This document shows positions 15,974-23,798 of a stretch of 39,352 nt of DNA, one piece after another. The stretch's first letter is position 1; every line of letters begins with the position of its first letter. The stretch is taken from NCBI GenBank assembly GCA_038213835.1, contig JBBQSN010000004.1, positions 1 to 39,352 on the forward strand. The letters run 5' to 3'. The DNA comes from JBBQSN01 sp038213835. Its GTDB lineage: Bacteria; Actinomycetota; Actinomycetes; Actinomycetales; CAWJMD01. A model generated the notes under the pieces. That model saw only the letters and a program-made list of their open reading frames with translations. It made no database searches and was not told the DNA's origin. The position numbers were made by a program, and so were the translations under genes.

Positions 15974-17233
15974 TCAGGGGTTGGGCGTACGCTCCTGCAG
16001 CTCCCACGGCGAGCCGTAGCCGTCCTTCAGCAGGTCGAGGAACGGGACGGCGTCGAAGGCCTCCGGGCCGAGCACGCCTGCGCCCGACCAGGTCCCGTTC
16101 GCGAGCAGCTCGAGCGCGACGACCGGGTTGATCGCGGTCTGCCAGACCACGCACTGCGACCCGTACTCCGCCATCGTCCACGCGTTGTCGACCGCGTGGT
16201 AGAGGTACACCTCTCGGGCGGCGCCGTCCTTTCCCGTGCCCGTCACCCACAGCCCCGCGCAGGTGGTCCCCGACATCCGGTCGCCGATCGTGGCGGGGTC
16301 CGCCAGGCAGGCCGCCACGAGGTCGCGCGGCGAGACCTCCACGCGTCCCGCAGAGCTGTTCACGGGGACCGGTGTCGTGCGGTCGAGCCCGAGCGCGTTC
16401 AGCGTGCGCAGGACCGAGATGAACTCCTCACCGAGCCCGTACTTGAACGTCACCCGCTTCGCCTCGACCCAGCGCGGCATCAGGAGCACCTCCTCGTGCT
16501 CCACGTTGACGCACTCGACCGGACCGATCCCGGCCGGGAAGTCGAACACCTCAGGCTCGCTGAACGGCGGGGTGGTGAACCACTCCTTGTCCTTCTCCCA
16601 GATCACCGGCGGGTTCAGGCACTCCTCGATCGTGGTCCAGATCGAGAACGACGGGGCGAACGACGGCTCACCGTCCCGGCCTGCGACCACCAGGTTCGAG
16701 CCGTCGCGCGTCCCCAGCTCGTCGATCTCCGAGAACAGGTGGTCGGCGGCGTAGCGCGCGAACACGTCCGACAGCCCCGGCTCCACGCCGATGCCGACCA
16801 GCGCGAGCCGCCCAGCACCCTCCCACTCGCCCGCCACGGCGAACTGCTCGTCACCGAGCTTGACTCCGGGGAGGCGGTGCGGCTCCTCCGGGTGCGCCGA
16901 CGACAGCGACATCGCCATGTCGAGGTAGTCGGCCCCGGCTGCGAACGCCCCACGGAACACGGGCATCACGAAGCGTGGGTCGACGGCGTTCATCACGTGC
17001 GTCACCTGGTGCTCGCGCGCCAGTGCCTCGATCGAGGCCTCGTCGGAGGCGTCCACCTGCGCGGCGACGAAGCGGTCGTCGCCCGGGTGCCGCTCGGCCA
17101 TCGCCGCGACCGAGCGCTCGGCCCTGGCCAGGTCGTAGTCGGACACCACCAGCCGCTCGAAGAAGCCTCGCCGCGCGGCGATCCGTACGAACGCGTCGCC
17201 GACGCCGCCGGCACCTACCAGCAGGATCCTCAT
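15974..17233 (-). CDS. saccharopine dehydrogenase-like NAD(P) oxidoreductase
   Basis: The 419-aa protein has a Rossmann N-terminus (MRILLVGAGGVGDAF, glycines at 7, 9 and 12), VSDYDLARAERSVAAM, and the segment MNAVDPRFVMPVFRGAFAAGADYLDMAM, as in saccharopine, lysine and carboxynorspermidine dehydrogenases. The C-terminal catalytic domain carries GVEPGLSDVFARYAAD. The reaction could be reductive condensation of an amino acid with an aldehyde, or the reverse. ATG 17233 is preferred, with GAGAGG ten bases upstream; GTG 17242 is the alternative but has that site too close. It lies 49 bp behind potC and ends 13 bp from the convergent HemL-like gene. Its place in a polyamine operon suggests a polyamine-related substrate. 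Confidence 0.8.
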   Translation of the reverse strand: MRILLVGAGGVGDAFVRIAARRGFFERLVVSDYDLARAERSVAAMAERHPGDDRFVAAQVDASDEASIEALAREHQVTHVMNAVDPRFVMPVFRGAFAAGADYLDMAMSLSSAHPEEPHRLPGVKLGDEQFAVAGEWEGAGRLALVGIGVEPGLSDVFARYAADHLFSEIDELGTRDGSNLVVAGRDGEPSFAPSFSIWTTIEECLNPPVIWEKDKEWFTTPPFSEPEVFDFPAGIGPVECVNVEHEEVLLMPRWVEAKRVTFKYGLGEEFISVLRTLNALGLDRTTPVPVNSSAGRVEVSPRDLVAACLADPATIGDRMSGTTCAGLWVTGTGKDGAAREVYLYHAVDNAWTMAEYGSQCVVWQTAINPVVALELLANGTWSGAGVLGPEAFDAVPFLDLLKDGYGSPWELQERTPNP

Positions 17234-17282
17234 GATCGACACACCTCTCGTGGAACGGTTCTGATTCGGGTCAGCTGTGAGA

Positions 17283-18086
17283 TCAGGTCTGGAGGGCGAG
17301 CTGCTTGCGCCGGCGGGCGGCGACCAGCTGCGCGGCCACCACGATCAACAGGGCGAGGAAGAACATCGCCGAGCCGACGACGTTGGCCTGGGCGGGGATG
17401 CCACGCGTGGCGGCCACGTAGACGAACTTGGGGAACGTGTCGGTGTTGCCCGAGTTGAAGTTCGTGATGATGAAGTCGTCGAAGCTGAGCGAGAAGGCCA
17501 GCAGGGCCGCGGCGGCGATGCCGGGTAGCAGGAGCGGGAACGTCACCCGCCAGAACGCCGCCCGGGGCGAGGCGTACAGGTCGGCCGCCGCCTCCTCGAG
17601 CCGAGGGTCGAGACCGGCCACGCGCGCCTTGACGGTCACCACCACGAAGCTGATGCAGAACATCACGTGGGCCAGCACGATCGTCACGAAACCGGGGTTG
17701 ACCCGCAGGTTGAGGAACTGGGCCAGCAGGGCGGCACCGAGCACGACCTCGGGGGTCGCCAGCGGCAGGAACAGGAGCAGGTTCGCCGCCGACCGGAACC
17801 TGAACCGGTACCGCACCAGCGCGAGCGCGAGCATGGTGCCGAGCACGGTGGACACGATCGTGACGAGCACGCCGATCTGGAGGCTGTTGACGACCGACTG
17901 GCAGACTGCCGGTGCACCGCAGGGGTTCTTCCAGTTGTCGAGGGTGAAGCCCCGCCACACCAGGTTCGTGCGTCCGGCGTCGTTGAACGAGAAGGCGAAG
18001 GTGTACGCGATGGGCGTCAGCAGGTACAGGAAGGCGATCGCCGCGTAGACGGGCAGCACGAGGCGGCCCAGTGACAGCTTCGTCAC
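17283..18086 (-). CDS. potC: spermidine/putrescine-type ABC transporter permease PotC
   Basis: This is one of two inner-membrane channel subunits of a polyamine importer. The 267 aa have about six membrane segments and the permease coupling motif around LEEAAADLYASPRAAFWRVTFPLLLPGI, followed by SLSFDDFIITNF, which is characteristic of PotC-type proteins. The GTG start at 18086 overlaps the potB stop in a GTGA junction, giving translational coupling. The gene follows potD-potA-potB in one leftward operon and is followed by the saccharopine-dehydrogenase-like gene. Confidence 0.9.
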   Translation of the reverse strand: MTKLSLGRLVLPVYAAIAFLYLLTPIAYTFAFSFNDAGRTNLVWRGFTLDNWKNPCGAPAVCQSVVNSLQIGVLVTIVSTVLGTMLALALVRYRFRFRSAANLLLFLPLATPEVVLGAALLAQFLNLRVNPGFVTIVLAHVMFCISFVVVTVKARVAGLDPRLEEAAADLYASPRAAFWRVTFPLLLPGIAAAALLAFSLSFDDFIITNFNSGNTDTFPKFVYVAATRGIPAQANVVGSAMFFLALLIVVAAQLVAARRRKQLALQT

Positions 18087-19024
18087 AGCAGGTCCTCCGT
18101 CCCCGCTCGGCGGACGTACAGTCCCACGAGCAGCAGGATGGCGAGCATCAGCAGCACCGAGAGCGCCGAGGCCGTGGGGTAGTCCACGACCCGGAAGAAG
18201 CGCGAGTCGATGACGTTGCCGATCATCGAGGTGCCCGCGTTGCCGAGCAGCGCGGAGTTCACGTAGTCGCCGGCCGCCGGGATGAACGTCAGCAGCGTGC
18301 CCGAGACCACGCCGGGCAGGGAGAGCGGGAGCGTGACGTGCCGGAACGTCTGCAGTGCACCGGCGTACAGGTCGCCGCCCGCCTCCACCAGCCGTAGGTC
18401 TAGCCGTTCCAGGCTCGCGTAGATCGGCAACGTCATGAACGGCAGGAAGTTGTACGTCAGGCCTGCGACCACCGCGATCGGCGTCGCGGTGAGCCGGGCG
18501 TCGTCGGGTAGCAGCTGGATGCCCTTCAGCACGGCGACGACGATGCTCTCGTCCGCCAGGATCTGCTTCCACGCGATCGTGCGCAGGATGAAGCTGGTGA
18601 AGAACGGGGCGATCACCAGCACCAGCAGCAGCCCCTGCAGCAGCGGCTTCCCCCGGGCACGGACCCCGATGACGTAGGCGAGCGGGTAGCCGATCAGCAG
18701 CGCCAGCACCGTGGCGATCAGCGCGTACCCGAAGGAGCGGCCGAACTGCGGTCCGTACGCCGCGATCGCCTCGGTGTAGTTCGCCAGCCGGAAGGCCGGC
18801 TGGGTCGCCCCGACGGGTCCGCCCGGCACCCGCTCGTAGAGCGAGGTGAGCAGCAGGGCTCCGACCGGGGCGACGAAGAACGCCAGCATGAACAGCACGC
18901 CGGGGAGCAGAAGGAGGTATCCGGTGCGACCACGCCGACGTCCTTCCGCGGCGTCGGCCGCCTCGCCACCACCTGCTCCCGTGGCCGGCGGGGTCGCCGT
19001 CTTGGCGACCCCTGCGATGCTCAC
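18083..19024 (-). CDS. potB: spermidine/putrescine-type ABC transporter permease PotB
   Basis: This 313-aa inner-membrane permease pairs with PotC. After a soluble head of about 33 residues come six hydrophobic segments, starting with GYLLLLPGVLFMLAFFVAPV. LVIAPFFTSFILRTIAWKQIL and the coupling motif VEAGGDLYAGALQTFRHVTLPLSLPGV are typical of PotB. The GTG start at 19024 is part of the repeated intercistronic element, which carries a GCGAGGGA ribosome-binding site just upstream. It overlaps potC by four bases and follows potA after about 70 bp. Confidence 0.9.
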   Translation of the reverse strand: MSIAGVAKTATPPATGAGGGEAADAAEGRRRGRTGYLLLLPGVLFMLAFFVAPVGALLLTSLYERVPGGPVGATQPAFRLANYTEAIAAYGPQFGRSFGYALIATVLALLIGYPLAYVIGVRARGKPLLQGLLLVLVIAPFFTSFILRTIAWKQILADESIVVAVLKGIQLLPDDARLTATPIAVVAGLTYNFLPFMTLPIYASLERLDLRLVEAGGDLYAGALQTFRHVTLPLSLPGVVSGTLLTFIPAAGDYVNSALLGNAGTSMIGNVIDSRFFRVVDYPTASALSVLLMLAILLLVGLYVRRAGTEDLL

Positions 19025-19097
19025 GGCTCGTCCCTCGCCGTGGCAGGTGCGCTGTGCCCGATCGTTCGCTCGCTGCGCTCGTTCGTTCGCTCGCTCA
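19022..19097 (-). repeat. intercistronic repeat element between potA and potB
   Basis: Read on the minus strand, the element starts with the potA stop as TGAGCGAGCG, continues through GGGCACAGCGC and CACGGCGAGG, and ends with the potB start GTGAGC. It is related to the elements at 25211-25277 and 33211-33402, but carries a 12-base extra copy of the GAGCGAAC-like part. Confidence 0.8.
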
Positions 19098-20312
19098 CCC
19101 CGTGACCACCGTCACGCGGTTCGCCTTCTCGCCCTTCGTCTTGGCGCCGTCAGGGGTGCCGTCGCGGTCGATGGTCTCCACGCCCGCGTGCGAGTCCTCG
19201 TCGCCGGCCAGGCCGAAGGTGTGTCGCGGCAGCCAGGCCAGGCGCACCTGGTCCCCGCGCGCGGCGCGCACGACGGCGTCGAGGTTCTGGGCGAAGACGC
19301 TCAGCGTCCCGAGACCGGGCAGGTCCACGAGGTACTCGGTGCTCACTCCGGAGAACGAGACGTCGCGCACCGTGCCGGGACCGACCATGTTGGTGCCGGT
19401 CGGGACCTCCTCGTCGCCCGCGACGAGGTGCACCTTCTCGGGACGGACGCCGACCAGCACCTTCCCGTCGCGTGCGACGGCCCGGTCGACCGGGACGTGC
19501 ACCCGTCCGCCCGCGACGTCGACCCCGAGCACGTCGCCGTCGGACTCGACGACCGTGCCGGGCAGCAGGTTCGAGCGGCCGAGGAAGTTGGCCACGAACG
19601 CGGTACGAGGAAGGTCGTAGAGCGCCTCGGGGGCACCCATCTGCTCGATCCTCCCCGCGTTCATCACGGCCACGGTGTCGGCCATCGTCATGGCCTCCTC
19701 CTGGTCGTGGGTGACGTGCACGAAGGTGAGCCCGACCTCGTGCTGGATCCGCTTCAGCTCGACCTGCATCTGCCGCCGCAGCTTGAGGTCGAGGGCGCCG
19801 AGCGGTTCGTCGAGCAGCAGCACGGCCGGCTTGTTGACGATCGCGCGAGCCAGGGCGACGCGCTGCTGCTGGCCGCCGGAGAGCTGGGTGGGCCTGCGCC
19901 GGGCCAGGTGCCGCAGCTCGACGAGGTCGAGCGCCTGCATGGCGCGCTCGGTGGCATCACCAAACCCCTTTCGCCGCAGGCCGAACGCCACGTTCTCGGT
20001 GACGTCGAGGTGCGGGAAGAGGGCATAGCTCTGGAAGACGGTGTTGACCGGTCGCTGGTGCGCCCGGGTGGCGGTGACGTCGTCGCCGCCGATCAGCACC
20101 TTGCCCGACGACGGGTGCTCCAGCCCGGCCACCATCCGCAGCGTCGTCGTCTTTCCGCAGCCCGACGGGCCGAGCAGCGCGAAGAACGAGCCGGACGGGA
20201 TGGTCAGCGACAGGTCGTCGACGGCCACGAAGTCACCGAAGCGCTTGGTGACGCCGCGCAGCTCGAGGTCCCGCCCCTCCTCGGGGCCGGCGACGTCCGA
20301 TGGGACGACCAC
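19095..20312 (-). CDS. potA: polyamine ABC transporter ATP-binding protein PotA
   Basis: This is the cytoplasmic ATPase that drives the PotBC importer. The 405 residues show Walker A GPSGCGKT (48-55), the Q-loop in NTVFQSYALFPHL, signature LSGGQQQR (144-151), Walker B VLLLDEP (164-170), the D-loop GALDLKLRR and switch H in HVTHDQEEA. The C-terminal third is the TOBE regulatory domain seen in PotA and MalK (VRPEKVHL and following). The GTG start at 20312 is one base from the potD stop. The stop codon lies in the repeated intercistronic element. Confidence 0.93.
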   Translation of the reverse strand: MVVPSDVAGPEEGRDLELRGVTKRFGDFVAVDDLSLTIPSGSFFALLGPSGCGKTTTLRMVAGLEHPSSGKVLIGGDDVTATRAHQRPVNTVFQSYALFPHLDVTENVAFGLRRKGFGDATERAMQALDLVELRHLARRRPTQLSGGQQQRVALARAIVNKPAVLLLDEPLGALDLKLRRQMQVELKRIQHEVGLTFVHVTHDQEEAMTMADTVAVMNAGRIEQMGAPEALYDLPRTAFVANFLGRSNLLPGTVVESDGDVLGVDVAGGRVHVPVDRAVARDGKVLVGVRPEKVHLVAGDEEVPTGTNMVGPGTVRDVSFSGVSTEYLVDLPGLGTLSVFAQNLDAVVRAARGDQVRLAWLPRHTFGLAGDEDSHAGVETIDRDGTPDGAKTKGEKANRVTVVTG

Positions 20313-20313
20313 G

Positions 20314-21615
20314 TCAGTTGCCGATCGTGGTCTGGAACTGACCGCCGAGCTCGGTCTCCTCGTCGGCCGACAACGACCGGATGACGGCGACGGTCGCGAG
20401 CGTCTGGTCGTCCGGGAAGATGCTGGTGTCCTCGGCCAGCTCGGGATCGATGGCGACCATCGCCTCCTGCGCCCCCTGCACCGGGCAGATGTAGTTGACG
20501 TAGGCCGCCACCTCGGCGGCCACGGCAGGGTCGAAGTAGTAGTTCATCAGCAGCTCGGCGTTCTTCTTGCGGGGAGACCCGATCGGCACCATCAGGTTGT
20601 CGCTCCAGAGCGTGCCCCCGGCCTCGGGGATCGCGAACTCCCACTGGTCGTCGTTCTCGAAGTTGATCTGGGTGATGTCGCCGGACCAGCCGATGACCGC
20701 CAGGGCGTCGCCGGAGATGAGGTCCTCCTTGTAGGAGTTGCCCTTCACCTGACGGATCTGGCCGCTGGCGATCTGCTCGTCGAGCACCTCGATCGCCGTA
20801 CCGAACTCGTCCGCGCCCCAGTCGCCGGCGATGTCGACGCCCTGCTCGGCCATGATCAGGCCCATCGTGTCGCGCCACTCGTCGAGCACCTCGACCCGCC
20901 CCTTGAGCTCGGGCGCCCACAGGTCAGAGACGCTGCGCAGACCACCCGGGACCTCCGCCTTGTTCCAGGCGATGCCCGCGAAGCCGGACTGCCAGGTGAG
21001 CGAGTGCTTGCGTCCCGGGTCGAAGTCGACCTCCTGCAGCGACGGCAGCAGGTTGTCGGCGTTCGGGATGTTGGCCCGGTCGAGCTCCTGGGTGTAGCCC
21101 ATGGTGATCATCCGCCCGGTCATCCAGTCGGTCAGCGTGACGATGTCCTGGCCGATGTCGTCACCGTTGGCGAGCTGGCCCTGGACCTTGCCGTAGTAGG
21201 TGTCGTTGCCGTCGACGTCCTCGCTGTAGCTGACATCGATGCCGCTCTGCTCCCGGAAGACGTCAAGGGTCGGATAGCTGTTCCCGTCCTCCGCGAGGTC
21301 GAGGTAGAGGGTCCAGTTCGCCCACGCGAGCCTCTTGTCGGTGTCGGAGAGGTCCTTCGCCGGCTCGATCGCGCCCGACGTCCCGGCCTGGCCGGTACCC
21401 GGCGTCCCGGAGGTGCCGCAGGCCGCCAGGAACGCGCCGAGGCCGAGCAGGCCCGCTCCCTGCAGGGCGGACCGCCGGGACAGCTGGGACCGCTGGCCGC
21501 CGACAGCCCGCGAGCGCATCTGGAGCGCTACCAGGGCGCGCACCTCGGGCGGGGCCGAGGCCAGCCGGGCCGCTCGGTCGACAGGGCTGAGGGGTCGCGA
21601 GGGGCGACGGGTCAT
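20314..21615 (-). CDS. potD: polyamine-binding lipoprotein PotD, Tat-exported
   Basis: This is the substrate-binding protein of the importer, 433 aa, anchored on the outer face of the membrane. A polar extension of about 45 residues precedes a twin-arginine motif (SRRS at 46-49), a hydrophobic stretch and a lipobox LAAC (Cys66). From memory, similar long N-terminal extensions occur in Streptomyces PotD proteins. The mature part is of the type 1 PotD/PotF class, with WANWTLYLD, SGIDVSYSEDVDGNDTYYGKV and TLTDWMTGRMI. ATG 21615 has GGAAGGA eleven bases upstream; M33 at 21519 is an alternative without a clear site. It is 80 bp downstream of the aldehyde dehydrogenase. Confidence 0.9.
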   Translation of the reverse strand: MTRRPSRPLSPVDRAARLASAPPEVRALVALQMRSRAVGGQRSQLSRRSALQGAGLLGLGAFLAACGTSGTPGTGQAGTSGAIEPAKDLSDTDKRLAWANWTLYLDLAEDGNSYPTLDVFREQSGIDVSYSEDVDGNDTYYGKVQGQLANGDDIGQDIVTLTDWMTGRMITMGYTQELDRANIPNADNLLPSLQEVDFDPGRKHSLTWQSGFAGIAWNKAEVPGGLRSVSDLWAPELKGRVEVLDEWRDTMGLIMAEQGVDIAGDWGADEFGTAIEVLDEQIASGQIRQVKGNSYKEDLISGDALAVIGWSGDITQINFENDDQWEFAIPEAGGTLWSDNLMVPIGSPRKKNAELLMNYYFDPAVAAEVAAYVNYICPVQGAQEAMVAIDPELAEDTSIFPDDQTLATVAVIRSLSADEETELGGQFQTTIGN

Positions 21616-21695
21616 GTGGGGTGGGGTCCTTCCAGGTGACCGCCGGGAGGCGGCGGGCGTGGCTCGGTCAGGTCCTCGGGCGTCCTCGGGCGGTG

Positions 21696-23132
21696 TCAGT
21701 CGAACGCGATCATCACGTGCTTGACGCGGGTGTAGTCCTCGAGGCCGTACATCGACAGGTCCTTGCCGTAGCCGCTGTGCTTGAAGCCGCCGTGCGGCAT
21801 CTCGGCCACGATCGGGATGTGGGTGTTGACCCACACGCAGCCGAAGTCGAGCGCGCGGCTGACGCGCATCGCCCGCCCGACGTCGGAGGTCCAGACGCTG
21901 GACGCGAGGCCGTAGGGCACGCCGTTGGCCCAGCGCACCGCCTCGTCCTCGTCGGAGAACTTCTGCACGGTGATGACGGGGCCGAAGATCTCGTCCTGGA
22001 CGGCCTCGTCGTCCTGGCGCAGGTCGGACACCACGGTGGGCTCGAGGAAGTAGCCGGCGGCGAAGTCGTCCCCCTGCACCCGTCGTCCGCCCGCGCGCAC
22101 CTGGGCGTGGTCGGGCAGCCGGTCCAGGAAGCCGGTGACCCGCTCCAGCTGGGCGGCGTTGTTCACCGGCCCCAGGGCGGCGTCGGCGTCGTCGGGCAGA
22201 CCGACCTTGGTCCGGCGGGCCTGCTCTGTCAGCGCCGCGGCGAACTCGTCGTGGATGCCGGGAGCGACCAGCACCCGGGTGGCGGCGGTGCAGTCCTGGC
22301 CGGCGTTGAAGTACCCCGCCCCCGCGATGCCCGCGGCCGCGGCCTCGATGTCGGCGTCGTCGAACACGATGACAGGCGCCTTGCCGCCGAGCTCGAGGTG
22401 CACGCGCTTGAGGTCGGGCGCCGCGGCCGCGGCGACCTCTGCGCCCGCGCGGATCGAGCCGGTGATCGCGACGAGGGAGGCAGCCTTGTGCGAGACCACC
22501 GCGCGTCCGGTGTCGCGGTCACCCACGACGACGTTGAAGGTGCCAGGGGGAAGGAACTCCGCCGCCATCTCCGCGAGCAGGAGCGCGGTCTCGGGGGTCG
22601 TGTCGGACGGCTTGAGCACGACCGTGTTACCGGCCGCGAGCGCCGGAGCGAACTTCCAGACCGCCATCATCATCGGGTAGTTCCAGGGGGTGACCTGGCC
22701 CACGACCCCGATCGGCTCGCGCCGGACGTAGGACGTGTGGCCGGCCATGTACTCGCCGGCCGACTTCCCCTCCAGCACCCGGGCCGCACCGGCGAAGAAC
22801 CGGATCTGGTCCACCATCGGCGGGATCTCCTCGCTCGCCGTGAGGGCGTGCGGCTTGCCGGTGTTCTCGGCCTCGAGCCGCACCAGCTCGTCGGACCGTG
22901 CCTCGACCGCGTCGGCCAGCTTGAGCAGGGCCTGCTGCCGCTCGCTGGGCGTGGTGCGTCCCCAGGTCTGGAAGGCGGAGGACGCGGAGCGGTAGGCGGC
23001 ATCGACGTCCGCCTCGGTACTGACCGGCGCGCTCGCCACGACCTTCCCGGTGCTCGGGTCGACGACGTCGCTGCGCCTGTCCCCCTGCGACTCGACGTAC
23101 CCACCTGCCACGAAGCTGCGGAGCTCGCGCAC
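21696..23132 (-). CDS. aminobutyraldehyde dehydrogenase (PatD/Prr/PuuC type)
   Basis: This 478-aa NAD-dependent aldehyde dehydrogenase probably oxidises 4-aminobutanal, or its gamma-glutamyl form, to GABA or gamma-glutamyl-GABA. Motifs are TPWNYPMMMAVWKFAPALAAG, KPSDTTPETAL, ITGSIRAGAEVA, the general base in HLELGGKAPV (Glu247), the catalytic Cys281 in NAGQDCTAATRVLV, and EIFGPVITVQ. NAGQDCTA is characteristic of the aminobutyraldehyde dehydrogenase group. Start GTG 23132 has GGAGGG six bases upstream; the longer open frame has no such support. It heads the leftward pot operon and diverges from the Lrp regulator. Free versus glutamylated substrate cannot be decided from sequence. Confidence 0.88.
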   Translation of the reverse strand: MRELRSFVAGGYVESQGDRRSDVVDPSTGKVVASAPVSTEADVDAAYRSASSAFQTWGRTTPSERQQALLKLADAVEARSDELVRLEAENTGKPHALTASEEIPPMVDQIRFFAGAARVLEGKSAGEYMAGHTSYVRREPIGVVGQVTPWNYPMMMAVWKFAPALAAGNTVVLKPSDTTPETALLLAEMAAEFLPPGTFNVVVGDRDTGRAVVSHKAASLVAITGSIRAGAEVAAAAAPDLKRVHLELGGKAPVIVFDDADIEAAAAGIAGAGYFNAGQDCTAATRVLVAPGIHDEFAAALTEQARRTKVGLPDDADAALGPVNNAAQLERVTGFLDRLPDHAQVRAGGRRVQGDDFAAGYFLEPTVVSDLRQDDEAVQDEIFGPVITVQKFSDEDEAVRWANGVPYGLASSVWTSDVGRAMRVSRALDFGCVWVNTHIPIVAEMPHGGFKHSGYGKDLSMYGLEDYTRVKHVMIAFD

Positions 23133-23278
23133 CTGATGCCCTCCTCGTCGGACTGCTCTGCCGGCCGGGGCCGACCTCGTCGACGCAGAGTAACCATGGA
23201 AGCGACGAAGGGATACGGGATCGTGCGAGATCGACCCATCTGGATGACGAGAAGGTGGCCCGGACCCCCCTCTCACGA

Positions 23279-23294
23279 CGGATTCCCTCGCGTC
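23279..23294 (+). promoter_or_regulatory. copy of the 16-bp motif shared with the gab promoter
   Basis: CGGATTCCCTCGCGTC matches CGGATTCCGTCGCGAC at 13209-13224 in 14 of 16 positions. It lies 40 bases before the lrp start codon, between the divergent aldehyde dehydrogenase and lrp genes, where an autoregulating Lrp protein would be expected to bind. Confidence 0.5.
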
Positions 23295-23333
23295 CCCTTG
23301 CCCGGCTGGTCCATCAGGGCCCACGATGACCCG

Positions 23334-23798
23334 GTGCCGAACGCCGCCCGCCCACTCCTCGACGACGTGTCGAAGCGGATCATCGAACAGCTGCAGGAGG
23401 ACGGCCGGCGCGCCTACGCCACCATCGGCAAGGCGGTGGGGCTCTCCGAGGCGGCGGTGCGCCAGCGGGTCCAGCGTCTGGTCGACTCCGGAGTCATCCA
23501 GATCGTCGCCGTCACCGACCCGCTCCAGGTCGGCTTCACCCGGCAGGCCATGATCGGCGTGCGCTGCGACGGCGACATGCAGACCGTCGCCGACGCCCTC
23601 GGGGAGATCGCCGAGGTCGACTACCTCGTCATCACCGCGGGGTCGTTCGACATCCTGCTCGAGGTGGTCTGCGAGGACGACGACCACCTGCTCGACCTCC
23701 TGACGAACCGGATCCGGTGCACCCTCGGGGTCCGCACCACCGAGACGTTCGTCTACCTCAAGCTCCATCAGCAGCACTACGACTGGGGAACCCGATGA
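23334..23798 (+). CDS. Lrp/AsnC family transcriptional regulator
   Basis: The 154-aa regulator has an N-terminal winged helix-turn-helix (LDDVSKRIIEQLQEDGRRAYATIG, then AVGLSEAAVRQRVQRLVDSGVIQIVAV) and a C-terminal RAM/AsnC effector domain (VITAGSFDILLEVVCEDDDHLLDLL). It most likely senses a polyamine or amino-acid metabolite and controls the island. From memory, Streptomyces coelicolor has a comparably placed AsnC-type regulator (EpuRI, SCO5656) next to polyamine genes; I could not check orthology. GTG 23334 gives the expected length. The stop overlaps the next ATG (ATGA), coupling regulator and aminotransferase. Confidence 0.9.
   Translation: MPNAARPLLDDVSKRIIEQLQEDGRRAYATIGKAVGLSEAAVRQRVQRLVDSGVIQIVAVTDPLQVGFTRQAMIGVRCDGDMQTVADALGEIAEVDYLVITAGSFDILLEVVCEDDDHLLDLLTNRIRCTLGVRTTETFVYLKLHQQHYDWGTR

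Noticed and set aside
17234..17282. CTGA-TTCGGG-TCAG inverted repeat between potC and the saccharopine-dehydrogenase-like gene as an operator
   Set aside because: Four-base arms inside an apparent operon are too weak to support a call.
21621..23333. Possible long N-terminal extension of the Lrp regulator
   Set aside because: It lies opposite the aldehyde dehydrogenase, and the Lrp domain begins only after 23334.
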